Assembly: GCA_964506685.1 (NCBI GenBank)
Contig: CAZDMQ010000050.1
Location: 1 to 27,040, forward strand
Direction of reading: 5' to 3'
Length of the DNA: 27,040 nucleotides
Source of the DNA: UBA5336 sp964506685
GTDB lineage: Bacteria; Pseudomonadota; Alphaproteobacteria; Caulobacterales; Hyphomonadaceae
The notes under the pieces were generated by a model that worked only from the letters and a program-made list of their open reading frames with translations, searched no databases and was not told where the DNA came from. Below, piece by piece: positions 1-8,099 of the stretch (positions are counted from its first letter, which is position 1; every line of letters begins with the position of its first letter). A program made the position numbers and the translations under genes.

Positions 1-560
1 TTAGTGCATTCACCGAGTTCAGCATCAAAGACAGGGGTCACCTTCACCAATTGCGGATTCAGCATCAGCAAATTGTTCGACAAGGACTGATCGTTTTGGC
101 GAATGGTGAAGATGTCGACGCGCTGCTCGTACTCAACAAGGGCTGTGCGCAGCGCGGTGTCTCGAATGATCGAAACCCGCCCGGCATTCTCCAGCTCCAC
201 AACAGATGGCAGGCTGAGAACATTGATATTGTAGTAATGAGACGTCGCAAGCGCCATGCACTCGGCTTGCGTGAGTTGATCTCGGGCGGCTACGCCGAAA
301 ATGACCTCCGTGGCGGAACGAAGATCATCAATGACAGCCATCCTGCGGTCGCGGACCCGCGCCGAAGAGTCCTCAACGCGGACGATGTCCGGGTGCAGCC
401 GCTCCAGAAAATTCAACTCGTCCGCTCTGTCGCCCCGCGCCTCATTCCAGTTATTGACCTGCAGGCCGATGAATACGCCGAACACCACGATAAGCGTTTC
501 AACTGCGACGGTGAACCAGTCCTGCTTGCGGATGGAGGTGGCGAGGCGCTGGAGGATCAT
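1..560 (-). CDS. DUF6090-like single-pass membrane protein, paralogue C (C-terminus beyond window)
   Basis: The gene starts at the ATG at 560-558, which overlaps the stop of the preceding gene as ATGA, and stays open for 186 codons to the window edge. The protein begins with a basic stretch and one hydrophobic segment (about residues 16-34), followed by an NNW-x-x-ARGDR motif at 36-45 and a charged, helix-rich domain. Trp15, Val25-Val26, Gly28 and Trp38 fall at the same positions as in the two genes upstream, without gaps, so the three are paralogues. The layout resembles proteins annotated DUF6090, whose function I do not know; positive-inside charge suggests a cytoplasmic N-terminus and exported C-terminal domain. 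Cys101 and a second Cys near residue 185 could form a disulfide there. The DNA is AT-richer than the rest of the window. The membrane call is firm, the family name tentative. Confidence 0.7.
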   Translation of the reverse strand, partial: MILQRLATSIRKQDWFTVAVETLIVVFGVFIGLQVNNWNEARGDRADELNFLERLHPDIVRVEDSSARVRDRRMAVIDDLRSATEVIFGVAARDQLTQAECMALATSHYYNINVLSLPSVVELENAGRVSIIRDTALRTALVEYEQRVDIFTIRQNDQSLSNNLLMLNPQLVKVTPVFDAELGECT

Positions 561-1351
561 AGCGCGGCCTTATCCTGCGTTACACCGTCGAGATAAGGCA
601 TCTCGAACGGTACAAAACAATCTCCATATCGTTCTAGCTGTTGTTCCGTATAGGTCGGCATATAGTCTCGAAAGTCATCGAAATAGGCTTGATTGGGTTG
701 CGGGTCAGCTAATTCTATTTGCGGTAAAGTCTGCCGCGCCACGCGCTCCCGCAATCCGCTCTGTAAATCGTGGAAATGCAGCAGTTCCAAGTATCGTGAG
801 CGATCATCTGCGGTGATTTCGCGCGGCAGAGCGAGAACTTTCAGTCGGGCTTGGGCATCAAAGATTTCTTCTTGTTTGTCGAGCATCAAATTTGCGCCTC
901 GGAACAGGCTGTCGAGCGCGCGTCGCCGATCCACATTCATTGCCGAGAGTGTTCCATTGTTCAGTTCGGCCTCCCAGACTCGAGACCCCCACATCCTGTA
1001 AGGGGTCGGCAAAACTTCCGGCAGTTGGGTCTGGAACGCGCCGGGATGAGGCGTCCATGGCAATCCCGGCCAAAGCTCGCCTTCTTGTTGCAGCATCTCG
1101 GACAGAATGCGGGTTCGCTCTTTCCGACAGGGCGCAATAGCGATGACTTCCTTAACGCTGAAAAGGTTGGTGAAAAGGTCGGCGTTGATTGCGAATTCTG
1201 CACCTCGCAAGTCTGATCGTTGCTGACCGGATCGCAGCCATTGCTCTGCCATCAAGGCGAACAAGACCCCCAGCACAACGATCACGAAATCGAGCCCTAC
1301 GGCCAACCAGTTTTGGTCCTTCATGTGTTGTGTGATGCGCCGCAGGATCAT
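557..1351 (-). CDS. DUF6090-like single-pass membrane protein, paralogue B
   Basis: This is a 264-residue protein of unknown function. The N-terminus (residues 1-38) nearly matches that of the upstream paralogue: RRIT, then H9, K11-D12, NWLAV at 14-18 and a hydrophobic segment at about 17-35 ending in QW (37-38). The rest is a charged, predicted helical exported domain with Cys75 and a second Cys close to the C-terminus, which could pair. It lacks the ARGDR motif found after Trp38 in the other two copies, so it is the most diverged. The ATG overlaps the end of the full-length reading frame of the upstream copy (ATGA), and its own TGA overlaps the ATG of the next copy in the same way, which indicates one translationally coupled unit. 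Family assignment is by architecture only. Confidence 0.75.
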   Translation of the reverse strand: MILRRITQHMKDQNWLAVGLDFVIVVLGVLFALMAEQWLRSGQQRSDLRGAEFAINADLFTNLFSVKEVIAIAPCRKERTRILSEMLQQEGELWPGLPWTPHPGAFQTQLPEVLPTPYRMWGSRVWEAELNNGTLSAMNVDRRRALDSLFRGANLMLDKQEEIFDAQARLKVLALPREITADDRSRYLELLHFHDLQSGLRERVARQTLPQIELADPQPNQAYFDDFRDYMPTYTEQQLERYGDCFVPFEMPYLDGVTQDKAAL

Positions 1352-2187
1352 GAGCCGTCTGCGCCATTGGGAACGGGTGTTACGCCAAGCTCGGAATGAA
1401 TATTCTCTAAGAGTTCATGCGCAGACTGATTGGCGCCGGCGAGCATGAGGTAATGACCCGTCGCCCATCCCAATTGAGACTGCAGCGTTGCTGCCAATTC
1501 GGGCTCGGTCGCGATGAGTTTCAGAAACGCTTCCTCATCGACAGTGCCAAAAACCGATAGGCCAAACTTATGTCCGATACTGATCGCCGCATCGCGTGAT
1601 GGCCGGTAGGTGACATCCTGTGATTTTTCGATCGCCGATGTAATTAGCCTTTATTCCTGCAGTTGGCGGACAATTTCCTTGTTCCTGAGAATTCCAAGAT
1701 CACCGGAATTCACCAATGCGTCCAGGGCGGTTGCGTTCTTCTCTACATTGCCCACGAGAATGGCAAATGACCACAAACTCTGTTTTGCGGCAGCGGCATA
1801 TTCTTCGAAATTAAAGTCTTCGGCGTGGGAACCCTCACGCGCGGATTCTTCGATGTCACTGGTCCAGCTCAGTCCCAATTCAAGTTGGTTCTCCTTTGCC
1901 AACGGATCGCTGACCGCTGCATTTGGTGTGCTTTCAAATACGTAATTGATCGTTGCGATACGGATCAGAGCGTTATCGATCGCAAGCTCATAGCCTTCGA
2001 TATCGGCAGCGATGTCCGTGGCAATATCTTCGAGAATTTGGGCTTCGCGCAGTCGGTCGCCGCGCGCAGTGCTCCAATTGGTGATCTGAAAGGCGATAAG
2101 GATGCCGACAACAACAATAAAAAAGTCGAGCGCCACCGCCAACCAGTTCCGGTCTTTGACGTGTTTTGTGATGCGGCGCAGAAGCAT
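1348..2187 (-). pseudogene. DUF6090-like membrane protein, paralogue A, interrupted by an in-frame TAA
   Basis: The ATG at 2187-2185 has a GGGGA Shine-Dalgarno six bases upstream and opens a 178-codon frame that ends at TAA (1653-1651). The same frame continues past the stop without a shift for 100 more codons and ends at 1350-1348 in an ATGA overlap with the next gene, so the ancestral gene had 279 residues plus the present stop as codon 179. In a gapless alignment of the N-(S/A/N)-G region, the stop sits where paralogue B has Phe and paralogue C has Tyr, so one base change from TAT or TAC explains it. Residues 1-38 hold the conserved RRIT and NWLAV motifs and one membrane segment, then NW-x-x-ARGDR at 37-45. 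The product is either a truncated protein of 178 residues or a readthrough product. Function is unknown. Confidence 0.7.
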
Positions 2188-2449
2188 GTTTGTCCCCGAT
2201 TCCCTGTCGCAGGAACCATGGAGCAGATTCATTTGAATGCATAGCTTTACGATGGAAGAGATGCATATCGGGTTCGATAAGGGCCCTACCAAGGGCAACT
2301 TAGGTCGTTCGCCAAAATACCGGCCGCCGTCCGCAATGGGCCATGCCCGGTCGTCCTGGCAGCCTCCCGTAGCCGGTGTTCTCGCTTGTGTGCTCTTTCC
2401 ATTGCGCCCGCCTTGGGTCACACAGGGGGGGAAAGCATGGGAGGTGGTG
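2188..2449. promoter_or_regulatory. Divergent intergenic region with composition change
   Basis: This 262-bp gap separates the minus-strand membrane triplet from the plus-strand ThDP enzyme, so both promoters should lie here. The left third is AT-rich and the right half reverts to the high GC of the rest of the window. Two copies of the palindrome ATGCAT stand at 2237-2242 and 2261-2266, 24 bp apart, and a small hairpin (GCCCT, loop of four, AGGGC) lies at 2283-2296. I could not identify a convincing -35/-10 pair. A reading frame open upstream of 2450 has no homology-like features and is not counted as coding. Confidence 0.4.
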
Positions 2450-4024
2450 ATGGGTGAGGCGAGCGGTGCGACGGCGGGGATGACCGGGGCGGAGGCGCTG
2501 GTCGGGACGCTGGCGGACCTCGGCGTGACGGCGTGCTTTGCCAATCCCGGCACGTCGGAGATGCACCTTGTCACCGCGCTCGACCGCGAGCCGCGCATCC
2601 ACAGCGTGCTCTGCCTGTTCGAGGGCGTGGCGACCGGGGCGGCCGATGGCTATGCGCGGATCGCCGGGTCGCCGGCCATGACGCTGCTGCATCTCGGGCC
2701 GGGCTATCTCAATGGCGGGGCGAACATCCACAATGCCCGGCGGGCGCATACGCCGATGATCAATGTGATCGGCGACCATGCCGTGCCGCACCAGCGCTAT
2801 GACGCGCCGCTGGCGAGCGATATTGCCGGCCTCGCCGCGCCGAATTCACGCTGGATCAAGTCGGTCGACAGGGTGGCGGATGCGGGCCGGCTGGCGGCCG
2901 AGGCCTGGACGGCGAGCTTCGGCCCGGCGCCGGGGCCGGTGTCACTGGTGCTGCCGGCCGACAGTGCCTGGCTGGAGGGCGGAAACCGGGGCGGCGAGGC
3001 GGTGCGTCCGGCGCTGCGGCCGGCCGACCCGGAAGCGGTTGCGGCGGCGGCCGAGCGGATCCGGGCGGCGAAGCGGCCGCTGGTGCTGGTCGACGGCACG
3101 GCGCTCGGCGAGGCAGGACTGGTCGCGGCGGCGCGGCTGAAGGCCGCCGGCGTGCGGGTGATGACCGATACCTTCTTTCCGAAGATGGCGCGCGGGGCAG
3201 GCCGCTTCGTGCCGGACCGGATGCAGTATTTCGCCGAGGCCGCCATGGCCGATCTCGAAGGCCATGACCTTATGGTGCTGGCGGGCACGCAGGCGCCGGT
3301 CGCCTTCTTCGCCTATCCCGGCAAGCCGAGCCTGCTGGTGCCCGAGGGCTGCGAGACGGTCGATCTCGGCGGAGCGGAGACGGACAGCGCGGCGACCCTG
3401 GCGGCGCTTGCCGGCGCGCTCGGGGCGATGGAACTGGCGCCCGTGGCCGAACGGGTCCGGCCGGAGGCGCCGACCGGTGCGCTGGATGCGGCCGCGGTCG
3501 GGGCGTCGATTGCCCGCCACCTGCCGGAGCAGGCGTTTGTCTCCGATGACGGGGTGTCGAACGGGCTGCCGAGTTTTCTCGCCACGGCCAATGCGGCGCC
3601 GCACGAGTGGATGATGCTGACCGGTGGCGCCATTGGCCTGGGCATGCCGCTGGCGCTGGGCGCGTCGGTGGCCGCACCGGAGCGCAAGGGGCTCTGCCTG
3701 ACGGGCGACGGGGCGGGGATGTACACCAACCAGGCGCTGTGGAGCATGGCGCGCGAAGGGGCCGATGTGGTGACCGTGGTGTTCGTCAACCATTCCTACC
3801 GCATCCTGAATATCGAGCTCTACCGCACCGGCGCCGGCAATCCGGGACCGGCGGCGGCTGCCATGCTGGGGCTGGGCAATCCCGAGATCGACTGGGTGAA
3901 GCTTTCCGAGAGCCTGGGCGTGCCGGCCGAGGCAGCGGCGACGGCCGAGGTGTTCGACGCCGCGCTGGAACGCGCCTTTGCGGCCGAGGGGCCGCGGCTG
4001 GTTGCGGCCATGTTGCCCGGTTGA
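2450..4024 (+). CDS. ThDP-dependent enzyme, acetolactate synthase large subunit-like (IlvX type)
   Basis: A 524-residue member of the thiamine-diphosphate enzyme family (acetolactate synthase/benzoylformate decarboxylase group), expected to be cytoplasmic. The N-terminal PYR domain has FANPGTSEMH near residue 28 and the catalytic-Glu region LFEGVATGAADGYAR near residue 60; the central domain follows; the C-terminal ThDP/Mg site is GDGAGMYTNQALW with the downstream N of FVNHSYRILN. The start at 2450 is chosen for the GGAGG-type Shine-Dalgarno just upstream and because homologous sequence begins there; the frame is open further upstream but looks non-coding. It resembles the short IlvX-like proteins that lack a partner small subunit, and none is encoded here, so isoleucine/valine synthesis is not implied. 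An epoxide hydrolase follows 25 bp later, suggesting a catabolic operon. The substrate cannot be told; a decarboxylase or lyase role is equally possible. Confidence 0.85.
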   Translation: MGEASGATAGMTGAEALVGTLADLGVTACFANPGTSEMHLVTALDREPRIHSVLCLFEGVATGAADGYARIAGSPAMTLLHLGPGYLNGGANIHNARRAHTPMINVIGDHAVPHQRYDAPLASDIAGLAAPNSRWIKSVDRVADAGRLAAEAWTASFGPAPGPVSLVLPADSAWLEGGNRGGEAVRPALRPADPEAVAAAAERIRAAKRPLVLVDGTALGEAGLVAAARLKAAGVRVMTDTFFPKMARGAGRFVPDRMQYFAEAAMADLEGHDLMVLAGTQAPVAFFAYPGKPSLLVPEGCETVDLGGAETDSAATLAALAGALGAMELAPVAERVRPEAPTGALDAAAVGASIARHLPEQAFVSDDGVSNGLPSFLATANAAPHEWMMLTGGAIGLGMPLALGASVAAPERKGLCLTGDGAGMYTNQALWSMAREGADVVTVVFVNHSYRILNIELYRTGAGNPGPAAAAMLGLGNPEIDWVKLSESLGVPAEAAATAEVFDAALERAFAAEGPRLVAAMLPG

Positions 4025-4049
4025 TTGTCACAGACGCAGGAGGTGCACC

Positions 4050-5195
4050 ATGTCAGAGGCCATTACCCCGTTCCGGATCGATATTCCCGAGGCCGCGCTC
4101 GAGGATCTGCGCCAGCGTCTGGCCCTGACCCGGTTCCCCGAGGCCGAGACGGTCGATGACTGGAGCCAGGGCATACCGCTCGCCTATGTGCGGGAACTCG
4201 CCGACTATTGGGCCACCCGCTATGACTGGCGCCCGGTCGAGGCGCGGCTCAACGGGCTGCCCAATTTCCGGACCGAACTGGACGGGCTGGGCATCCATTT
4301 CATCCATGTCCACTCGCCGGAGGCCGGGGCGCGGCCGCTGCTGATGACACATGGCTGGCCGGGCTCGGTGCTGGAATTCACGGAGGTGATCGGTCCGCTG
4401 AGCGATCCGGTGGCGCATGGCGGGGCGGCGGAGGATGCGTTCCATCTCGTGTTGCCGAGCCTGCCGGGCTATGGCTTTTCGGACAAGCCGGCGGCGACGG
4501 GCTGGGGCGTGGACAAGATCGCCGCTCAATGGGACGTGCTGATGCGCCGGCTCGGCTATGGGCAGTATTTCGCCCAGGGCGGGGACTGGGGCAGCGCGGT
4601 GACCTCGGCCATCGGATCCCAGAATCTCGGTGCGTGCCAGGGCATCCATGTCAACATGGCCTTTGTGCCGCCCGACCCGGCGACCATGGAGTCGCTGACC
4701 GCGGAGGAGCAGTCGGCGCTGGCCGGGATGAAGTTCTACCAGGACTGGGATTCGGGCTATTCCAAGCAGCAGGCGACCCGGCCGCAGACGCTGGGCTATG
4801 GGCTGGTCGACTCGCCGGTCGGGCAGATGGCCTGGATCGTCGAGAAATTCTACCAGTGGACCGATTGTGACGGCCATCCGGAAAACGTCATCTCGCGCGA
4901 CCGGCTGCTCGATAATGTGATGATGTACTGGCTGAACGCGGCCGGCGCCTCCTCGGCCAGGCTCTACTGGGAGAGCTTTAGCAGCGCCCGGATGGACCCG
5001 GTCGCCGTGCCCTCGGCGATCTCGATGTTCCCGAAGGAGATCTTCCGGACCTCGGAGCGCTGGGCGCGGCAGCGCTATCCCGACCTGCGTTGTTTCGGGC
5101 GGCGGGAGAAGGGCGGCCATTTCGCCGCTGCCGAGCAGCCCGACGCCTTTGTCGCGGAGGTGCGGGCCGGCTTCGCTGCGATCGAGGGGCGGTGA
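4050..5195 (+). CDS. Epoxide hydrolase, microsomal-type (EHN domain plus alpha/beta hydrolase)
   Basis: This 381-residue protein hydrolyses an epoxide to a vicinal diol through a covalent ester intermediate, by family. The first ~110 residues match the epoxide hydrolase N-terminal (EHN) domain, and the oxyanion-hole HGWPGS begins at His101. The nucleophile is Asp179 in GGDWGS, the base is His357 in GGHFA, and the acid is probably Glu330 in FPKEIF; the 27-residue Glu-to-His spacing equals that of mammalian microsomal epoxide hydrolase, as I recall its residues. All three catalytic residues are present, so the enzyme should be active. The ATG has an excellent AGGAGG Shine-Dalgarno seven bases upstream. 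No membrane anchor is visible, unlike the mammalian enzyme. It is downstream of and probably co-transcribed with the ThDP enzyme. The natural epoxide is unknown. Confidence 0.9.
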   Translation: MSEAITPFRIDIPEAALEDLRQRLALTRFPEAETVDDWSQGIPLAYVRELADYWATRYDWRPVEARLNGLPNFRTELDGLGIHFIHVHSPEAGARPLLMTHGWPGSVLEFTEVIGPLSDPVAHGGAAEDAFHLVLPSLPGYGFSDKPAATGWGVDKIAAQWDVLMRRLGYGQYFAQGGDWGSAVTSAIGSQNLGACQGIHVNMAFVPPDPATMESLTAEEQSALAGMKFYQDWDSGYSKQQATRPQTLGYGLVDSPVGQMAWIVEKFYQWTDCDGHPENVISRDRLLDNVMMYWLNAAGASSARLYWESFSSARMDPVAVPSAISMFPKEIFRTSERWARQRYPDLRCFGRREKGGHFAAAEQPDAFVAEVRAGFAAIEGR

Positions 5196-5217
5196 ACGTC
5201 GGACGGTGAGATGAGGG

Positions 5218-7035
5218 CTATGGCGCGGTGGCGGGTTGCGCGCCGGGCTTGCAGGGGCCGGGGTCGAACCGCATGGCGATGAAGGTGGCCGGGTTTCCGT
5301 TGGAATAGTTCAGCGCGTAGTGCGGCATTGATTCGGTCACGCAGTAGCCGAGGCCTGCCGCTTCGCTGCGGAGCGCGTCGAGGGCTGGCAGGCCGTTACG
5401 GTGTTCGAGATCGACGAGATAGGCCACCGGCAGGGCGCCGGCCGTATCCGGCAGGTCGACCACGGTCGCGGGGGCGTGGATGTTCTGGGTGCCAAGGCGC
5501 ATGACGTAGGATGGTTCGGAATAGCCGACGGCCTGGACCCTTTGGGGTGGCTCGCAGCCCTCGCCCCGGCCGGGAACGGCGCAGATCTCGGCGAGGGCGG
5601 CGTAGGCCTGCTCGGTCGGCTGGATCCAGACCTGGCTCGGCAGGAAGGCGACCCGGACATGCCAGCCGGCCAGTGTGGCGGTGGCGATGCCGAGGAGGGC
5701 GGCCGGGCCGATGCGGCGGGCGAGGATGGCTGCCAGGGTGAGGAGGGCCATGAGGGCGGCAGCGTACCAGAGCCACATGGGGAAGTCCGTTCCGACCGAC
5801 CACTGCGCGGCGATGGTGTAGGGATCGCCATGCCGGAAGTCGCCATAGACTTCCTGCTTGACGAGTTCGGCCGTCAGCGGGGTCGAGACGGCCAGCAGGG
5901 CAGCGGCGCCAAGGGCGAAGAAGACGGCCGAGGCAATGCGCACCCCGCGGCTGCCGGTTGCGGCCATGAGGTGCCAGGCGCCAAAGCCGCACAGCAGGGC
6001 GAGGGCGGGATAGGCGGGCAGGATGTAGTGGCTGAGCTTGGTCAGCAGCAGCTCGAAGAAGATCCAGGTCGGCAGGCCCCAGGCGATGAGGAACTTGAGG
6101 CCCTGCCGGTGCTCGCCGGCCACCGTTTCAAGCGCCGTGCGGCGGATGCCCTGCCAGGTGTAGTAGAGACCCGGAATGAGGAAGAGCGTGGCCGGGAAGA
6201 ACCAGGCCGGGACGTGCAGGAGGTGGTAGCCCGGCAGGCCGCCATGGCCTTCCGATGCACTCACCAGCTTGTCCTTGAGGTCCTTGCCGACCGCACCCTG
6301 AAGATATTCCCCGGCGGTGGCGATCTGCACCCAGGTGAACCAGGGCAGGACGATGACCACGAACAGCAGCGGACCGGGCCACCAGCCGAGCGCCTTCATC
6401 CAGCTGGCCTCGCGCCCGTCCCAGACATAGAGCACCGCCATGGCAAACAGCGCGACCATGGGGGTCACCGGTCCCTTGATCAGGAAGCCGAGCCCCATGG
6501 CGGCCCAGAACACCAGCGCGATCCGGCGGTCATTGTCACCCCGCATGTAGAGGCGGGCCAGCGCGCCGAGGCCGAGCGTGGTGAGGAAGATGAGCACACC
6601 GTCGGTCTTCGAGATGTGCGCTTCGGAGGTCAGCAGCAGGGTCGCACCGAACAGGCCCGAGCCGACAAAGGCAGCGGTGCGCGGGATGAGGACGGTGCCG
6701 GCCCAGAGACAGGCGGCCGCAGCGAGGGAGGCGCCGATCCAGGAGGGGATGCGGTAACTCCAGATCTGATTGGCCGAGGCATCGGAGAAGGCGGCCGTCG
6801 AGGCGGCCTGTAACCAGTGGATGCCGGCGGGCTTCTTGTTGCGAAGCTCGTCCTGGTAGCGGATGCGGATATAGTCGCCGCTTTCGAGCATCTGCTTGGA
6901 GGCTTGGGCGAAACGGCTTTCGTCGCGGTCGAGGGCCGGCAGGGTGAACACGCCGGGCGCAGCGGCGGTGAAGGTGATCAGGAAGACGATCACATAGGCT
7001 TTCCAGCCGGCGGCGAGGCGGTCGAGACGGGTCAT
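5218..7035 (-). CDS. GT39-family membrane glycosyltransferase (ArnT/PMT-like)
   Basis: A 605-residue inner-membrane protein with an N-terminal membrane segment (about 12-30), the acidic LDRDESRFAQ motif in the first exported loop (near residues 35-44), and about ten further hydrophobic segments, followed by a ~150-residue C-terminal exported domain. The DRDE motif and topology are those of GT-C fold enzymes (GT39/ArnT), which take a sugar from a polyprenyl-phosphate carrier and attach it to lipid A, another glycan or a protein on the periplasmic side. It lies 41 bp downstream of a methyltransferase on the same strand and is divergent from a GT2 enzyme that could make its lipid-linked donor. 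The acceptor cannot be inferred, so arnT is not assigned. The gene converges on the epoxide hydrolase gene with a 22-bp gap. Confidence 0.85.
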   Translation of the reverse strand: MTRLDRLAAGWKAYVIVFLITFTAAAPGVFTLPALDRDESRFAQASKQMLESGDYIRIRYQDELRNKKPAGIHWLQAASTAAFSDASANQIWSYRIPSWIGASLAAAACLWAGTVLIPRTAAFVGSGLFGATLLLTSEAHISKTDGVLIFLTTLGLGALARLYMRGDNDRRIALVFWAAMGLGFLIKGPVTPMVALFAMAVLYVWDGREASWMKALGWWPGPLLFVVIVLPWFTWVQIATAGEYLQGAVGKDLKDKLVSASEGHGGLPGYHLLHVPAWFFPATLFLIPGLYYTWQGIRRTALETVAGEHRQGLKFLIAWGLPTWIFFELLLTKLSHYILPAYPALALLCGFGAWHLMAATGSRGVRIASAVFFALGAAALLAVSTPLTAELVKQEVYGDFRHGDPYTIAAQWSVGTDFPMWLWYAAALMALLTLAAILARRIGPAALLGIATATLAGWHVRVAFLPSQVWIQPTEQAYAALAEICAVPGRGEGCEPPQRVQAVGYSEPSYVMRLGTQNIHAPATVVDLPDTAGALPVAYLVDLEHRNGLPALDALRSEAAGLGYCVTESMPHYALNYSNGNPATFIAMRFDPGPCKPGAQPATAP

Positions 7036-7076
7036 GGCGCTTTCGTCTAGCCGGTTCAGCCGGCCTTGTCTCGGGG

Positions 7077-7919
7077 TCAGGCCGTCGCTTTCAGCACAAG
7101 GGCCGTCATCGGCGCAGCGATCTGGCCATCCTCGCCCGCATGGGACGCCAGCTCCTCGGTCAGCTCGGCGATGATCGCGTCAATGACCGCATCGCCGGCC
7201 GGGTCGTCGGGGTCGATGACTGGCTGCAGGGCGCCGTCGGGGGCCGGCCGTCCGAGGAACAGGACATCGAACAGGACGAGATCGGCGACCGGGGGCAGCC
7301 TGGAGGGGAGGCTGACCCGCGCGATGTCGTCGAAAACCAGCCCGGCCGCCCGCGCCGCCGTGGCAAAGGCGTCGCGATCACCATAGCCGAACGGGCCGAG
7401 CGGCAGGAGGTCGTCGCCAAGGTGGCGGCCGATTGCGCTGGCAAGGGCGGCGAACACCGGGTTGCCGTCCGCGGCAGCGGTCCACACGGAGACATGGACG
7501 GGAGCGCCTGGCTGACAGACACGCCGGATTTCGGACAGGGCACCGACCTTGTCGGGAAAGAACTGCAGGCCCTGCTGGCAGGTGGCGCCGGCGAAGGTGC
7601 CGGCGGCGAAGGGCAGGTCGAGGGCGCTTGCCTCGGTGAAGCTGATCCTGTCATCGAGACCGGCCTCGTCCGTCAGGCGTCGAGCAAAGGCCAGCATGGG
7701 CGGGGCGACATCGACGGCCTCGACCCGGCGTTCCCGGAATCCGGCAGCGAGCCTGCGGGCCACGATACCGGTGCCGGTGGCGAGGTCGAGCAGGCGCCCG
7801 GTCGCCGGCAGGCCGTCGACGAGGTCGTGCGCCCAGGGTTCGAACAGGCCGGGGCCGAGATAGGTCTGGTAGAGCTCCGGCGGTGTCCGGCCAACGGTGA
7901 AATCTGTGATGCGGGTCAT
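7077..7919 (-). CDS. Class I SAM-dependent methyltransferase
   Basis: A 280-residue cytoplasmic methyltransferase. Motif I is LLDLATGTGIVARRLA near residues 42-57, the acidic motif II is VEAVDVAPPML, and motif post-I is followed by the FTEASALDLPFAAGTF stretch typical of the Methyltransf_11/25 (UbiE-like) group. The substrate is not readable from sequence. It precedes the GT39 gene by 41 bp and is probably in one transcript with it, which would suit methylation of a glycan, lipid or quinone-like molecule, but that is guesswork. Its 5' leader contains two overlapping inverted repeats (7941-7979), and the only Shine-Dalgarno-like sequence, GGGAG, is ten bases before the ATG and close to that structure, so translation could be modulated there. 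Confidence 0.85.
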   Translation of the reverse strand: MTRITDFTVGRTPPELYQTYLGPGLFEPWAHDLVDGLPATGRLLDLATGTGIVARRLAAGFRERRVEAVDVAPPMLAFARRLTDEAGLDDRISFTEASALDLPFAAGTFAGATCQQGLQFFPDKVGALSEIRRVCQPGAPVHVSVWTAAADGNPVFAALASAIGRHLGDDLLPLGPFGYGDRDAFATAARAAGLVFDDIARVSLPSRLPPVADLVLFDVLFLGRPAPDGALQPVIDPDDPAGDAVIDAIIAELTEELASHAGEDGQIAAPMTALVLKATA

Positions 7920-7940
7920 GTCATTGCGGCTCCCATCGGG

Positions 7941-7979
7941 CCTTCCCCATGCCTTTCCGTAGGGGAAGGGTTGCGGAAA
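7941..7979. promoter_or_regulatory. Two overlapping inverted repeats in a divergent intergenic region
   Basis: CCTTCCCC at 7941-7948 pairs perfectly with GGGGAAGG at 7962-7969 across a 13-base loop. Inside that loop TTTCCG (7954-7959) can pair instead with CGGAAA (7974-7979). The two helices interlock, so in RNA they would be either alternative hairpins or a pseudoknot. The element starts 22 bp upstream of the methyltransferase ATG and lies about 120 bp upstream of the GT2 start, so it could also be a protein-binding operator. No function is demonstrated. Confidence 0.45.
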
Positions 7980-8099
7980 AGCAAGCCTGAAACCCGCGCC
8001 GGCGGGCAGCGCCGGGCCTCAAGATGGCAACCGGCCCCTCGCAACATCCATCGCGCTTCTGTATGCAGTCGCGGTTTCCCGTTCCCCATGGAGTGCCCC

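Noticed and set aside
2237..2449. N-terminal extension of the ThDP enzyme by 71 residues
   Set aside because: The extra residues lack family similarity, cross an AT-rich promoter region, and a good Shine-Dalgarno precedes the ATG at 2450.
5401..6813. A 470-codon plus-strand open frame across the GT39 gene
   Set aside because: Composition is Gly/Glu/Arg/Asp-rich with no membrane or domain features, whereas the minus strand encodes a typical membrane enzyme.
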